In this document: piece by piece, positions 56,538 to 64,000 of the stretch | How positions within the stretch are numbered: position 1 is the first letter of the stretch | Layout: every line of letters starts with the position of its first letter | Assembly (NCBI GenBank): GCA_014650015.1 | Contig: BMUD01000001.1 | Span: 593,434 to 657,433, forward strand | Source: Streptomyces griseoloalbus | GTDB lineage: Bacteria; Actinomycetota; Actinomycetes; Streptomycetales; Streptomycetaceae | Direction: 5' to 3' | Length of the DNA: 64,000 bases | Notes under the pieces: generated by a model | What the model was told of the DNA's origin: nothing | The model's input: only the letters and a program-made list of their open reading frames with translations | The model's database searches: none | Position numbers and translations under genes: made by a program

Positions 56538-57475
56538 CGACCGCCAGTGCCGAGACCGTCGTCGCCCCGGCGCCCGCGAGGGCCGCCGTCGGCACCGCCA
56601 CCGTCCGCCGCCGCCAGGGCTTGCAGCACGGCGGATGGTTCGTCGCCCCGTTCCTGGCGCTGTTCGCCCTGTTCGTGGTCTGGCCGCTGCTGCGGGGCCT
56701 CTGGCTCAGCCTCACCGACGCCAACATCTCCGGCGACGACGCGAACTTCGTCGGCCTCGACAACTACCGCGAGGCCCTCGGGGACGACCTGATGTGGGAC
56801 TCCCTCGGCCACAGCGCCTGGTTCACGCTGCTGGTCGTGCCCTGCATCACCGTCCTGGCGTTCGGGCTGGCGATGCTGGCCCACCACATCGAACGCGGCA
56901 AGTGGCTGTGGCGGTTGTGCTTCTTCCTGCCGTTCCTGCTGCCGTCCACCGTCGCCGGCAACCTCTGGCAGTGGCTGTTCAACCCCGGCACCGGCATGGT
57001 CAACCACGTCTTCGGCATCGAGACCCCGTGGTTGTCCGACACGTCGTACGCCATGCTCGCCGTCGTCATCTGCACCCTGTGGTGGACGGTCGGCTTCAGC
57101 TTCCTGCTCTACCTCGCCGCCCTCCAGGGCATTCCCGCCCACCTGTACGAGGCGGCCAAGCTGGACGGCGCGAACGCCTGGCACCGGATGGTCCACATCA
57201 CCCTGCCGATGCTGCGCAACATCACCGGCCTGGTGATCGCCCTGCAGATCCTCGCCTCGCTCCAGGTCTTCGACCAGGCCGTCGTCATGATGGACTTCGG
57301 CCCCGGCCCCGAGGACTCCACCCGCACCTTCGTGCAGTTCACCCTCGAAGAGGGCTTCACCGCCTACCGCGTGGGCTACGCCTCCGCGATCTCCATCATC
57401 TTCTTCGTGCTCATCGCGGCCGTCGCCCTCGGACGGATGTGGCTGCTGCGCAACCGTGAGGAGGGCGGCCGATGA
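56534..57475 (+). CDS. Sugar ABC transporter permease (MalF/UgpA type)
   Basis: This 313-aa inner-membrane protein has six helices (from GGWFVAPFLALFALFVVWPLLRGLWLSL) and the EAA loop YEAAKLDGANAWHRMVHITLPML that contacts the ATPase. It forms the channel with the following permease. The gene overlaps its neighbours on both sides by ATGA (56534-56537 and 57472-57475), so subunits are made in equal amounts. The N-terminal 25 residues are a cytoplasmic Ala/Arg-rich tail. Confidence 0.93.
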   Translation: MTTASAETVVAPAPARAAVGTATVRRRQGLQHGGWFVAPFLALFALFVVWPLLRGLWLSLTDANISGDDANFVGLDNYREALGDDLMWDSLGHSAWFTLLVVPCITVLAFGLAMLAHHIERGKWLWRLCFFLPFLLPSTVAGNLWQWLFNPGTGMVNHVFGIETPWLSDTSYAMLAVVICTLWWTVGFSFLLYLAALQGIPAHLYEAAKLDGANAWHRMVHITLPMLRNITGLVIALQILASLQVFDQAVVMMDFGPGPEDSTRTFVQFTLEEGFTAYRVGYASAISIIFFVLIAAVALGRMWLLRNREEGGR

Positions 57476-58335
57476 CCACCGCCGCAGCACCGATACGGAC
57501 CAAGCCCCGCCGGAGCTGGACGCCGAGCCAGATCGTGCTCACCCTCCTCGGCACCGCCGTCGCCGTGGTGATCGTGTCGCCGCTGGCCTGGGCCCTGTTC
57601 ACCTCCCTGAAGTCGGAGACGGAGGCCGTCGAGGTACCCCCGCACTGGCTGCCCGAGGACTGGACCGGCCAGGCGTGGTCGGCGATGTTCGAGACCGGCA
57701 ACATCACCAACTGGTTCGTGAACTCCCTCGTCGTCTCCGTCTGCGTCACCACCGTCGTCCTGCTGGTGAGCGCCCTGGCCGGATACGGTTTCGCCCGCAC
57801 CGAGTTCCGCGGCAAGGCCGCCCTGATGGGCGTGGTGATGGCCGGCCTCATGATCTCCCCGGCGGTCCTCGGCGTCCCGCTGTTCACGACCGTCCAGCAG
57901 ATGGGGATGGTCGAGACCTACTGGGGCCTGATCCTGCCGCAGTGCGCGCCCGCCGCGATGGTCTACATCCTCTACAAGTTCTTCCAGGGCATCCCGCGCG
58001 AACTGGAGGAGGCCGCCTTCATCGACGGCGCCGGCCGCTGGCGCGTCTTCTTCACGGTCATCCTGCCGCTGTCGCGCCCCTCGCTCGCCGCGGTCGGCAT
58101 CTTCACCTTCATCAGCTCCTGGAACAACTTCCTGTGGCCCTACATGGTCACCAACAACCCCGACCTGATGACCATGCCGAACGGCATCGCGACCGTCATG
58201 AACTCCTACGGCATCCAGTGGGCCCAGCTCATGGCCGGCGGCCTCATGGCGGGCCTGCCGCTGATCATCGTCTTCGTCTTCTTCCAGCGGCAGATCGTGG
58301 CGGGTGTCGCCCACACCGGTCTGGCCGGCCAGTGA
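57472..58335 (+). CDS. Carbohydrate ABC transporter permease (MalG/UgpE type)
   Basis: This 287-aa protein has six membrane helices. The EAA motif is LEEAAFIDGAGRWRVFFTVILPLSRPSLAAVGIFTF, and the periplasmic loop WLPEDWTGQAWSAMFETGNITNWFVNSL is typical of the second sugar permease. Its ATG overlaps the first permease stop (ATGA). It is followed 59 bp later by the arabinofuranosidase gene, so imported oligosaccharides can be cut inside the cell. Confidence 0.93.
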   Translation: MTTAAAPIRTKPRRSWTPSQIVLTLLGTAVAVVIVSPLAWALFTSLKSETEAVEVPPHWLPEDWTGQAWSAMFETGNITNWFVNSLVVSVCVTTVVLLVSALAGYGFARTEFRGKAALMGVVMAGLMISPAVLGVPLFTTVQQMGMVETYWGLILPQCAPAAMVYILYKFFQGIPRELEEAAFIDGAGRWRVFFTVILPLSRPSLAAVGIFTFISSWNNFLWPYMVTNNPDLMTMPNGIATVMNSYGIQWAQLMAGGLMAGLPLIIVFVFFQRQIVAGVAHTGLAGQ

Positions 58336-58394
58336 CCGCCGCCCACGACCCGCAGCCGCACCGCACCGTGAACCCCCTGATCCGAAAGGCGCAC

Positions 58395-59900
58395 ATGCGA
58401 ACCGCCCGCTTCACCCTCGACCCCGCCTTCACCGTCGGCGACGTCAACCCCCGCCTCTTCGGCTCCTTCGTGGAACACCTCGGCCGCTGCGTCTACACCG
58501 GCATCTTCGAACCCGGCCACCCCACCGCCGACGCGGCCGGCCTCCGCCAGGACGTCCTGGACCTGGTCCGGGAGCTCGGCGTCACCACCATCCGCTACCC
58601 CGGCGGCAACTTCGTCTCCGGCTACAAGTGGGAGGACTCCGTCGGCCCGGTCGAGGACCGCCCCCGCCGCCTGGACCTCGCCTGGCGCTCCACGGAGACC
58701 AACCGTTTCGGCCTCTCCGAGTACATCGCCTTCCTCAAGAAGATCGGCCCCCAGGCCGAGCCCATGATGGCCGTCAACCTCGGCACCCGTGGCGTCGCCG
58801 AGGCACTGGAACTCCAGGAGTACTCCAACCACCCCTCCGGCACGGCCCTCTCCGACCTGCGCGTCGAGCACGGCGACAAGGACCCGTTCGGCATCCGCAT
58901 GTGGTGCCTCGGCAACGAGATGGACGGCCCCTGGCAGACCGGCCACAAGACGGCCGAGGAGTACGGCCGGGTCGCCGCCGAGACGGCCCGCGCCATGCGC
59001 CAGATCGACCCGGGCGTCGAGCTCGTCGCCTGCGGTTCGTCCAGCCAGGCCATGGAGACCTTCGCCGAGTGGGAGGCGACGGTCCTCAAGGAGACGTACG
59101 ACCTGGTCGACTACATCTCCCTGCACGCCTACTACGAGCCGCTCGACGGCGACGTCGACTCCTTCCTCGCGTCGGCCGTGGACATGGAGTCGTTCATCGA
59201 GAACGTGATCGTCACCTGCGACCACATCGGCGCCCGCCTCAAGTCCAAGAAGAAGATCAACCTCTCCTTCGACGAGTGGAACGTCTGGTACCTGTCCCGG
59301 ACCGAGGCCCAGGTCAGCGCGCTGGACTGGCCGGAGGCGCCCCGCCTGCTGGAGGACAACTACAGCGTCACCGACGCCGTGGTCTTCGGTTCGCTCCTGA
59401 TCGCGCTGCTGCGGCACGCCGACCGCGTCACCGTCGCCTGCCTCGCGCAGCTGGTCAACGTGATCGCCCCGATCATGACCGAGCCGGGCGGCCCGGCCTG
59501 GCGGCAGACCACGTTCTTCCCGTTCGCCCAGGCCTCCCGGTACGGCCGGGGCGAGGTGCTCGACGTCCGCGTGGACTCGCCGACGTACGAGACGAAGAAG
59601 TACGGCGAGACCGACCTGCTGCACGCCACCGCCGTACGTGCCGCGGACGGCACGGTCACCGTGTTCGCGGTCAACCGCGGCCGCACCGAGTCGCTGCCCC
59701 TCGAAGTCGCCCTCGGCGGCCTCGGTCTGGACTCGGTCGTGGAGCACAGCGTCCTCTCGGACGACGACCCCGACGCCCGCAACACCCTCGCCGAGCCCGA
59801 GCGGGTCACCCCGCACCCGGCCGAGGGCACGACCCTCGACGACGGCCGCCTCTCCGCCGTACTGGAGCCGCTGTCCTGGAACGTGATCCGGCTGGCGTGA
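58395..59900 (+). CDS. Intracellular alpha-L-arabinofuranosidase, GH51
   Basis: In this 501-aa enzyme the acid/base is Glu175 in WCLGNEMDGP and the nucleophile is Glu294 in SFDEWNVWY; both GH51 signatures are intact. The N-terminus contains GSFVEHLGRCVYTGIFEPGH. The (beta/alpha)8 barrel is followed by a beta-jelly-roll (VRAADGTVTVFAVNRGRTESLPLEVAL). No signal peptide, so it works on oligosaccharides brought in by the preceding ABC importer, releasing L-arabinose. The ATG at 58395 has AAAGG five bases upstream. It is the last gene of the operon and ends at a perfect hairpin shared with the convergent GH35-like gene. Confidence 0.95.
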   Translation: MRTARFTLDPAFTVGDVNPRLFGSFVEHLGRCVYTGIFEPGHPTADAAGLRQDVLDLVRELGVTTIRYPGGNFVSGYKWEDSVGPVEDRPRRLDLAWRSTETNRFGLSEYIAFLKKIGPQAEPMMAVNLGTRGVAEALELQEYSNHPSGTALSDLRVEHGDKDPFGIRMWCLGNEMDGPWQTGHKTAEEYGRVAAETARAMRQIDPGVELVACGSSSQAMETFAEWEATVLKETYDLVDYISLHAYYEPLDGDVDSFLASAVDMESFIENVIVTCDHIGARLKSKKKINLSFDEWNVWYLSRTEAQVSALDWPEAPRLLEDNYSVTDAVVFGSLLIALLRHADRVTVACLAQLVNVIAPIMTEPGGPAWRQTTFFPFAQASRYGRGEVLDVRVDSPTYETKKYGETDLLHATAVRAADGTVTVFAVNRGRTESLPLEVALGGLGLDSVVEHSVLSDDDPDARNTLAEPERVTPHPAEGTTLDDGRLSAVLEPLSWNVIRLA

Positions 59901-59909
59901 ACCCCGCCC

Positions 59910-59950
59910 GGAGGCGGTGGACTCACCTTCCCGGTGAGTCCACCGCCTCC
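59910..59950. terminator. Bidirectional terminator overlapping the GH35-like 3' coding end
   Basis: A perfect 18-bp stem (GGAGGCGGTGGACTCACC with its complement) and a 5-nt TTCCC loop. The right arm encodes the last residues of the minus-strand GH35-like protein (EAVDSPG), so it serves as terminator and coding sequence at once. Confidence 0.85.
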
Positions 59951-62772
59951 ACCGGAAGTCCTCCCCGCGCCGCCCCCAGCAGCGTCAGCCGTACATCGCG
60001 CGGGCCCGCGGGTGTGGTCCCGTCGGACAGCACCGCCAGGGCGAGTGTGTTGGCCCCCCGTGTGCGCAGAATCCCGTTCGGCAGGACGAAGGTGTGCTGC
60101 GGGCCGACGTCGTTGATGTACTGGCCCAGATTCCAGCCGTTGAGGAAGATCTGGACGCGGTAGGCGCGCTCCGGGTCGTCCTCCAGCGTGAGCCCGACCG
60201 ACGCGTCCAGGTCCGCGGCGATGGCCGGCCGGAACTCCGTCCGGTACCAGGCCACGCCCTGCCGCCGGTCGCCGCGCGGAAGGTCCACGGCCCGCCACTC
60301 CCGGTCGTCGTGCCCCGGCAGGTGCCAGCCCTCCCGCTCCCCGTACAGCCCGCCGTTGTTCAGCGGCCCGCGGACCCGGTCCGGGGCCGCGGCCCCCTGG
60401 ATCCGCCAGTCGACACTCCGGGAGCCGCCCTCGAAGCCGACGGACACGAGCCCGCGCGCGGCCTTGTGCGTGTCCTGCGCCGTGCCCCGCACCCGCTCGT
60501 CCCCGTCGTGCTGCATCGGCCGCACGAGCACGGACAGCACGTGCGGCCCCCGCTCGCGCAGCGTCTTCGGCACGTCGAAGGCGGCCGTCGCCGTCCAGGT
60601 GCCCTTGTCCGCGGTGTCCTCGTCCGGCACCGGCATGCGGTGGGTCCCGAGGGGCCGCCCGTCCAGCCAGGCCATCAGCAGCCCCTGCGTACCGGTGCTG
60701 TAGGACAGCGACACGGACTCGATGCCGCGCGCGTCCTCGAACCGTCCCCGGTACCAGACGTCGCCGTAGTGGAAGCCGTAGTCGTCCGCGAACAGGACCG
60801 GGCCGTCCTCGGGCACGGGGGTGGTGCTGTGGGAGGACGTGCGGTCGGCGGCCGTCCACGCCGAGTCGTCGAAGTCCGGTTCGGACTCCGGGTTCTCGTC
60901 CCGTCGCCGCCAGCCGGCCGGCGCGGGCAGCGGCACCGCGGGCGCGCCCGGCATCAGCCCTTCCATCACCAGGCTCCCTGCCCGGCTGAGCCGGGTGCGC
61001 ACCGGCTGCCCGTTCCAGGTCACGCCGGTGATCCCGCGCGGCGCCCACACCTCCAGGCCGGTCTCGCCGACGACGTCGCCGACGAGATGGACGGTGGCGC
61101 CGCGCAGGGTGGCCGAGCGCAGCAGCGCCGGGCCGTAGACCAGCAGCGGGCCCGACGGGGTCTCGTACGGCCACAGGCGCAGCGCGGTCGCGTCGTCGGC
61201 GAACAGCAGCACCATGGGCGTGTCGGTGTCCCCGCCCTCGATCAGCACCCGGCTCAGCCCGCCCGGGCCGAGCGGCACGACGATGTTCAGCCTGCCCCGG
61301 TCGTAGGACCACGCGGGCTCGTCGTCCAGCCGGTTGGTGACCGGCTGGGTCTCGCAGTCCAGCGCGACCTGCGCGGTCTCACCGGCCCGGCCCGCGAACA
61401 CGGCGACGTCCTGCCGGCCGACGGTCGTGCTCAGCATGGGCTGCGCGGTGGTGAACGCCAGCTTCCGCCGGCCCAGTTCCAGCCCGGCGGCGAGCAGTTT
61501 GGCGTCGTGGGGTCCCACGGTGACCGGCACGTCGATGCCGGTGTCCGGGAGCAACGAGGTGACCTGTTCGGCGGAGTCGTTGCGCACGACGTACACCTGG
61601 GCGCCGGTGTCGGGATTGGCCAGGCGGCGCACCTCCAGCCGCTCGTCCTCCGCCCGCACCCCACCCGCCGCGTCCAGCCGCGCGAGGTCGGGCACGGTCC
61701 GCACCAGGTGCCCGAACTGCTGGAGCGGGGCCAGCTGCGGCGTCGGCCGGCGGCCTTCGTCGATCGCGGCCCCGTGGTCGTACGAGGTGTAGACACCCGG
61801 CGCGGGCAGCCAGCCCCACGAGGTCCCGCCGAACACCATGCGGACGTTGTGCACGGTGGCCCCGTCGGCGAGGCCGGTCAGGTGGTCGCGCCGCTCGCGC
61901 GCGGCCCCGTGAGTCCGGCGCACCTCGGCGTACCCCTTGCCCCCGGACGCCACCCCGCCCCACGCGTCGGCCGCCCCGCCGGCCGCCCCCGCCCGGAACC
62001 CGGGCGAGCGCGGAGCGGCCCGGCGCTCGCCGAGGTACCCGTCCGCGTGGAAGAGCGGTACGTCGATGCGGTCGGCGCGCACCTTCGCGTACAGGTGGTC
62101 CAGGTAGGCGCGCCCGGCCGGGTCGTCGGCGGGGATCTCCGACCCGTCCTCGAACTGGTACAGCAGCACGGTGCCGCCGCCCGCCGTGAACAGATGCCGG
62201 ACGGCGATGGCGTTGACCGCGTCGAGCCACTCGTCGACGTGCCGCAGATACGTGGGATCGGCGGTCCGCGCGGTGCCCTCGACGGCTGTCAGCCATCCGG
62301 GGAGACCGCCGGCATCGACATCGGCACCGATGTACGGCCCCGGTCGCAGGATGACGTACAGCCGTTCCTCGGCGGCCATGCTCAGGAACAGATGCAGGTC
62401 CCGCACCCCGGTGAAGTCGTACTCACCGGGCGCGGGGGAGTGGTAGTTCCACGGGACGGGGACGCTGACCGCGTTGTGTCCGTGGGCGCGCAGCTTCTGC
62501 AGCACGTCCCGCCACAGGGACGGGCTCGGCAGCCGGAAGGGGTGGACCTCGCCGGACCACAGCACCAGGCGGTGGCCGTCCACCAGCAGCGAGTACCGGT
62601 CGAAGCCGATCCGGTGCCGTCTGCCGTCCGCGCTCGGCGGAGGGGGCGGCGGGCCCGTCGGCACGCTGCGCGGCCCGTGCGTGCCGGTCGCCGTCCCGCC
62701 GCTGCCGGCGAGCGCGAGACCGAGCGCCGCCGTGCCGGCCAGGGCGGTGAAGGTACGCCTGCTGAGCTCCAA
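59923..62772 (-). CDS. Tat-exported GH35-like protein with both catalytic glutamates lost
   Basis: A 949-aa protein starting at TTG 62772, with AGGAGG seven bases upstream and the Tat motif SRRTFTALAG directly after. The GH35 barrel is recognisable (LWSGEVHPFRLPSPSLWRDVLQKLRAHGHNAVSVPVPWNYHSPAPGEYDF; MVFGGTSWGWLPAPGVYTSYDHGAAIDEGRRP) and several beta-sandwich domains follow. The acid/base signature Q-x-E-N-E reads QFEDG (Gly210), and the nucleophile segment, normally AEFxGGWFDxWGG, reads RAGAAGGAADAWGG (Gly262). A stretch of about 40 residues between them is shortened. It is therefore probably a carbohydrate-binding pseudoenzyme. It is convergent with the arabinofuranosidase operon. Confidence 0.85.
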   Translation of the reverse strand: MELSRRTFTALAGTAALGLALAGSGGTATGTHGPRSVPTGPPPPPPSADGRRHRIGFDRYSLLVDGHRLVLWSGEVHPFRLPSPSLWRDVLQKLRAHGHNAVSVPVPWNYHSPAPGEYDFTGVRDLHLFLSMAAEERLYVILRPGPYIGADVDAGGLPGWLTAVEGTARTADPTYLRHVDEWLDAVNAIAVRHLFTAGGGTVLLYQFEDGSEIPADDPAGRAYLDHLYAKVRADRIDVPLFHADGYLGERRAAPRSPGFRAGAAGGAADAWGGVASGGKGYAEVRRTHGAARERRDHLTGLADGATVHNVRMVFGGTSWGWLPAPGVYTSYDHGAAIDEGRRPTPQLAPLQQFGHLVRTVPDLARLDAAGGVRAEDERLEVRRLANPDTGAQVYVVRNDSAEQVTSLLPDTGIDVPVTVGPHDAKLLAAGLELGRRKLAFTTAQPMLSTTVGRQDVAVFAGRAGETAQVALDCETQPVTNRLDDEPAWSYDRGRLNIVVPLGPGGLSRVLIEGGDTDTPMVLLFADDATALRLWPYETPSGPLLVYGPALLRSATLRGATVHLVGDVVGETGLEVWAPRGITGVTWNGQPVRTRLSRAGSLVMEGLMPGAPAVPLPAPAGWRRRDENPESEPDFDDSAWTAADRTSSHSTTPVPEDGPVLFADDYGFHYGDVWYRGRFEDARGIESVSLSYSTGTQGLLMAWLDGRPLGTHRMPVPDEDTADKGTWTATAAFDVPKTLRERGPHVLSVLVRPMQHDGDERVRGTAQDTHKAARGLVSVGFEGGSRSVDWRIQGAAAPDRVRGPLNNGGLYGEREGWHLPGHDDREWRAVDLPRGDRRQGVAWYRTEFRPAIAADLDASVGLTLEDDPERAYRVQIFLNGWNLGQYINDVGPQHTFVLPNGILRTRGANTLALAVLSDGTTPAGPRDVRLTLLGAARGGLPVEAVDSPGR

Positions 62773-63087
62773 GGGAGCGCCTCCTGTTGGGGTGCCACAA
62801 GGGGTGCTGGTGGGCCATTGTCCATGAACCGGCACCACGTCGTTCACACGAGGGTCCCGGTACGCCCCTTTTCTCCTGTTGTGGCGTGACGGAAGCGAAT
62901 GGCCGGAGTTGACTCTGTCCGACGGTCCCGCCGCTTCCATACGATGCGAGCGCTCCCGGCCTTCACCGCATCTTCATTCCTCCCTCGCGGGGTCGGGGGT
63001 GCGTGCGTGCGCATGTCTGTCATGTACATGAAGCTTCAATCAAGGCAAGGAACCGAGGCTTCACCCCCCACCGAAGGATGGAGAATC

Positions 63088-63738
63088 ATGGCTGGTGGCC
63101 TGCTCCTGAGCGCGGCGGCGGCCGCGCTCCTCACCGCCGCGTTACCCGCGCACAACCCGTCGTCCGGTTTCGACGACCCGCCCCCGGACAAGATCGTCAT
63201 CGATGTCGCCACAGTGAACGGTTCGGGATGCCCCCAGGGCAGTGCCGCGGTCGCCGTCTCCGCGGACAACACCGCGTTCACCGTGACGTACAGCGACTAC
63301 CTCGCCCAGGCGGGCGGGGACTCCGCCCCCACCGCCTACCGCAAGAACTGCCAGCTCAGCCTGCTGGTCCATGTCCCGCAAGGCTTCACCTACGCCGTGG
63401 CCGGCGCGGACTACCGGGGCTTCGCCTCGCTCCAGCCCGGCGCGAGCAGTACGCAGCGGGCGTCGTACTACTTCCAGGGCTCGCCGAACACGGAGTACCG
63501 CAGCCACGCGTTCGCCGGCCCCTACGACGACAACTGGCAGGCCACGGACACCACCGACTGGGCCCAACTGGTGTACGCGCCCTGCGGAGTCCAGCGCAAC
63601 TTCAACATCAACACGGAGCTGCGCGTGAACGCGGGGACCACGTCCCCCGGGCAGGTCAGCTTCATGACGATGGACTCCACGGACGGTGACATCAGCACGA
63701 TCTACCACCTGGCGTGGAAGGAGTGCCCGCAGAAGTGA
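63088..63738 (+). CDS. Exported DUF4360 protein
   Basis: This 216-aa protein has a short signal (MAGGLLLSAAAAALLTAALPAHN) and a mature domain with family features: IDVATVNGSGCPQGSAAVAVSADNTAFTVTYSDYLAQAG, YRKNCQLSLLVHVPQGFTYAVAGADYRGFASL and a final Cys-containing IYHLAWKECPQK. Four cysteines may form two disulfides. DUF4360 proteins are secreted and of unknown role. ATG 63088 has GGAG five bases upstream and gives a clean signal peptide; an upstream ATG at 63028 lacks a site. Codon 19 is TTA (63142-63144), suggesting bldA-dependent synthesis. Confidence 0.87.
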   Translation: MAGGLLLSAAAAALLTAALPAHNPSSGFDDPPPDKIVIDVATVNGSGCPQGSAAVAVSADNTAFTVTYSDYLAQAGGDSAPTAYRKNCQLSLLVHVPQGFTYAVAGADYRGFASLQPGASSTQRASYYFQGSPNTEYRSHAFAGPYDDNWQATDTTDWAQLVYAPCGVQRNFNINTELRVNAGTTSPGQVSFMTMDSTDGDISTIYHLAWKECPQK

Positions 63739-63786
63739 CCGAGCCGGCGGACCGGCGCGCCCGGGCACGGATGCGCCGGCCCGCCT

Positions 63787-63848
63787 GCCGGTCCGCCTAC
63801 CGGTGTCTGCCGGTCCGTCTGCCGGTCCGTCTGCCGGTCCGCCCGTGC
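63787..63848. repeat. Short tandem repeat, 12-bp unit CTGCCGGTCCGT
   Basis: Five or six degenerate copies (GCCGGTCCGTCT spacing) follow the DUF4360 stop. Reading frames across it look artefactual. The remaining bases to the window end (about 63849-64000) show no supportable gene. Confidence 0.7.
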
Positions 63849-64000
63849 GGGGCGGTCGGGCCGGGAACGCGGAATCAGGGTGGCGAGCCGGATGAGGGCG
63901 CCGGCCGTGGACGCTCGTGAGTGAGGTGGCCGTTGGGCCGCTCGCTTCTTTGTCAGTGTCGTGCTTGCGCGGACCGCGTCAAGGGCGCTGCGTTGCGCTG

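Noticed and set aside
63714-63920. Short frame MEGVPAEVTEPADRRARARM... at the window end
   Set aside because: It depends on the 12-bp tandem repeat and overlaps the end of the DUF4360 gene, with no ribosome site.

Overview
The window is high-GC actinobacterial DNA, almost certainly from a Streptomyces chromosome. The evidence is very high third-position GC, frequent GTG starts, ATGA/GTGA stop-start overlaps, rare TTA (bldA) codons, and the pairing of dnaG with an HrdA-type sigma gene, an Mbl-like actin gene and a MatB gene. It looks like chromosomal core with accessory clusters; there is no plasmid or prophage signature and no CRISPR array.

Layout. 1-10.8 kb: the end of a ferredoxin-reductase-like flavoprotein, dnaG, a principal-type sigma factor (hrdA-like), a two-subunit ABC exporter, a xylulokinase-like kinase, a small YtxH-like protein and three tRNAs. 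11-18.2 kb: two exported proteins with related leader sequences, ArsR-type and LysR regulators, a 51-aa charged protein, and a STAS/ANTAR/MEDS partner-switching module. 18.4-26.1 kb: mbl, then an operon encoding a vWA-like/HAD protein, a MoxR ATPase, a trypsin-VMAP protein and a Trypco1 protein, which together form a vWA-MoxR-VMAP type conflict system. 26.1-31.4 kb: a malonate cluster (carboxyltransferase, MatB, MatC, divergent GntR regulator). 31.4-33.5 kb: a MerR-PP2C fusion and an ATP-grasp protein. 33.5-45.6 kb: a tightly coupled minus-strand envelope-glycan operon (GT4, methyltransferases, a very large AftD-like arabinofuranosyltransferase, a condensation-domain protein, an EamA-like permease, FkbM) below a DUF3068 gene. 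45.8-49 kb: a DUF2613 protein, a PucR-type regulator, and an IclR regulator with an SMP-30 lactonase. 49.1-54.9 kb: a flavin monooxygenase, three paralogous MAB_1171c-type membrane proteins and an ImmA/IrrE-type metallopeptidase. 55-62.8 kb: a sugar ABC importer with a GH51 arabinofuranosidase, convergent with a GH35 homologue that has lost both catalytic glutamates. 63-63.7 kb: an exported DUF4360 protein.

Themes. Two nearly identical ~176-bp palindromic elements with TA ends sit at convergent gene borders and form part of stop codons. In-frame TTA codons occur in seven genes (exporter subunit, exported serine hydrolase, MoxR, trypsin-VMAP, first glycan-operon gene, PucR regulator, DUF4360 protein), suggesting that many accessory functions are tied to development through bldA. 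Arabinose chemistry recurs: the AftD-like transferase, the GH51/ABC operon, and an IclR-lactonase pair whose promoter carries a site resembling those of the GH51 operon. Functions are inferred from motifs and family knowledge only; no database search was possible.
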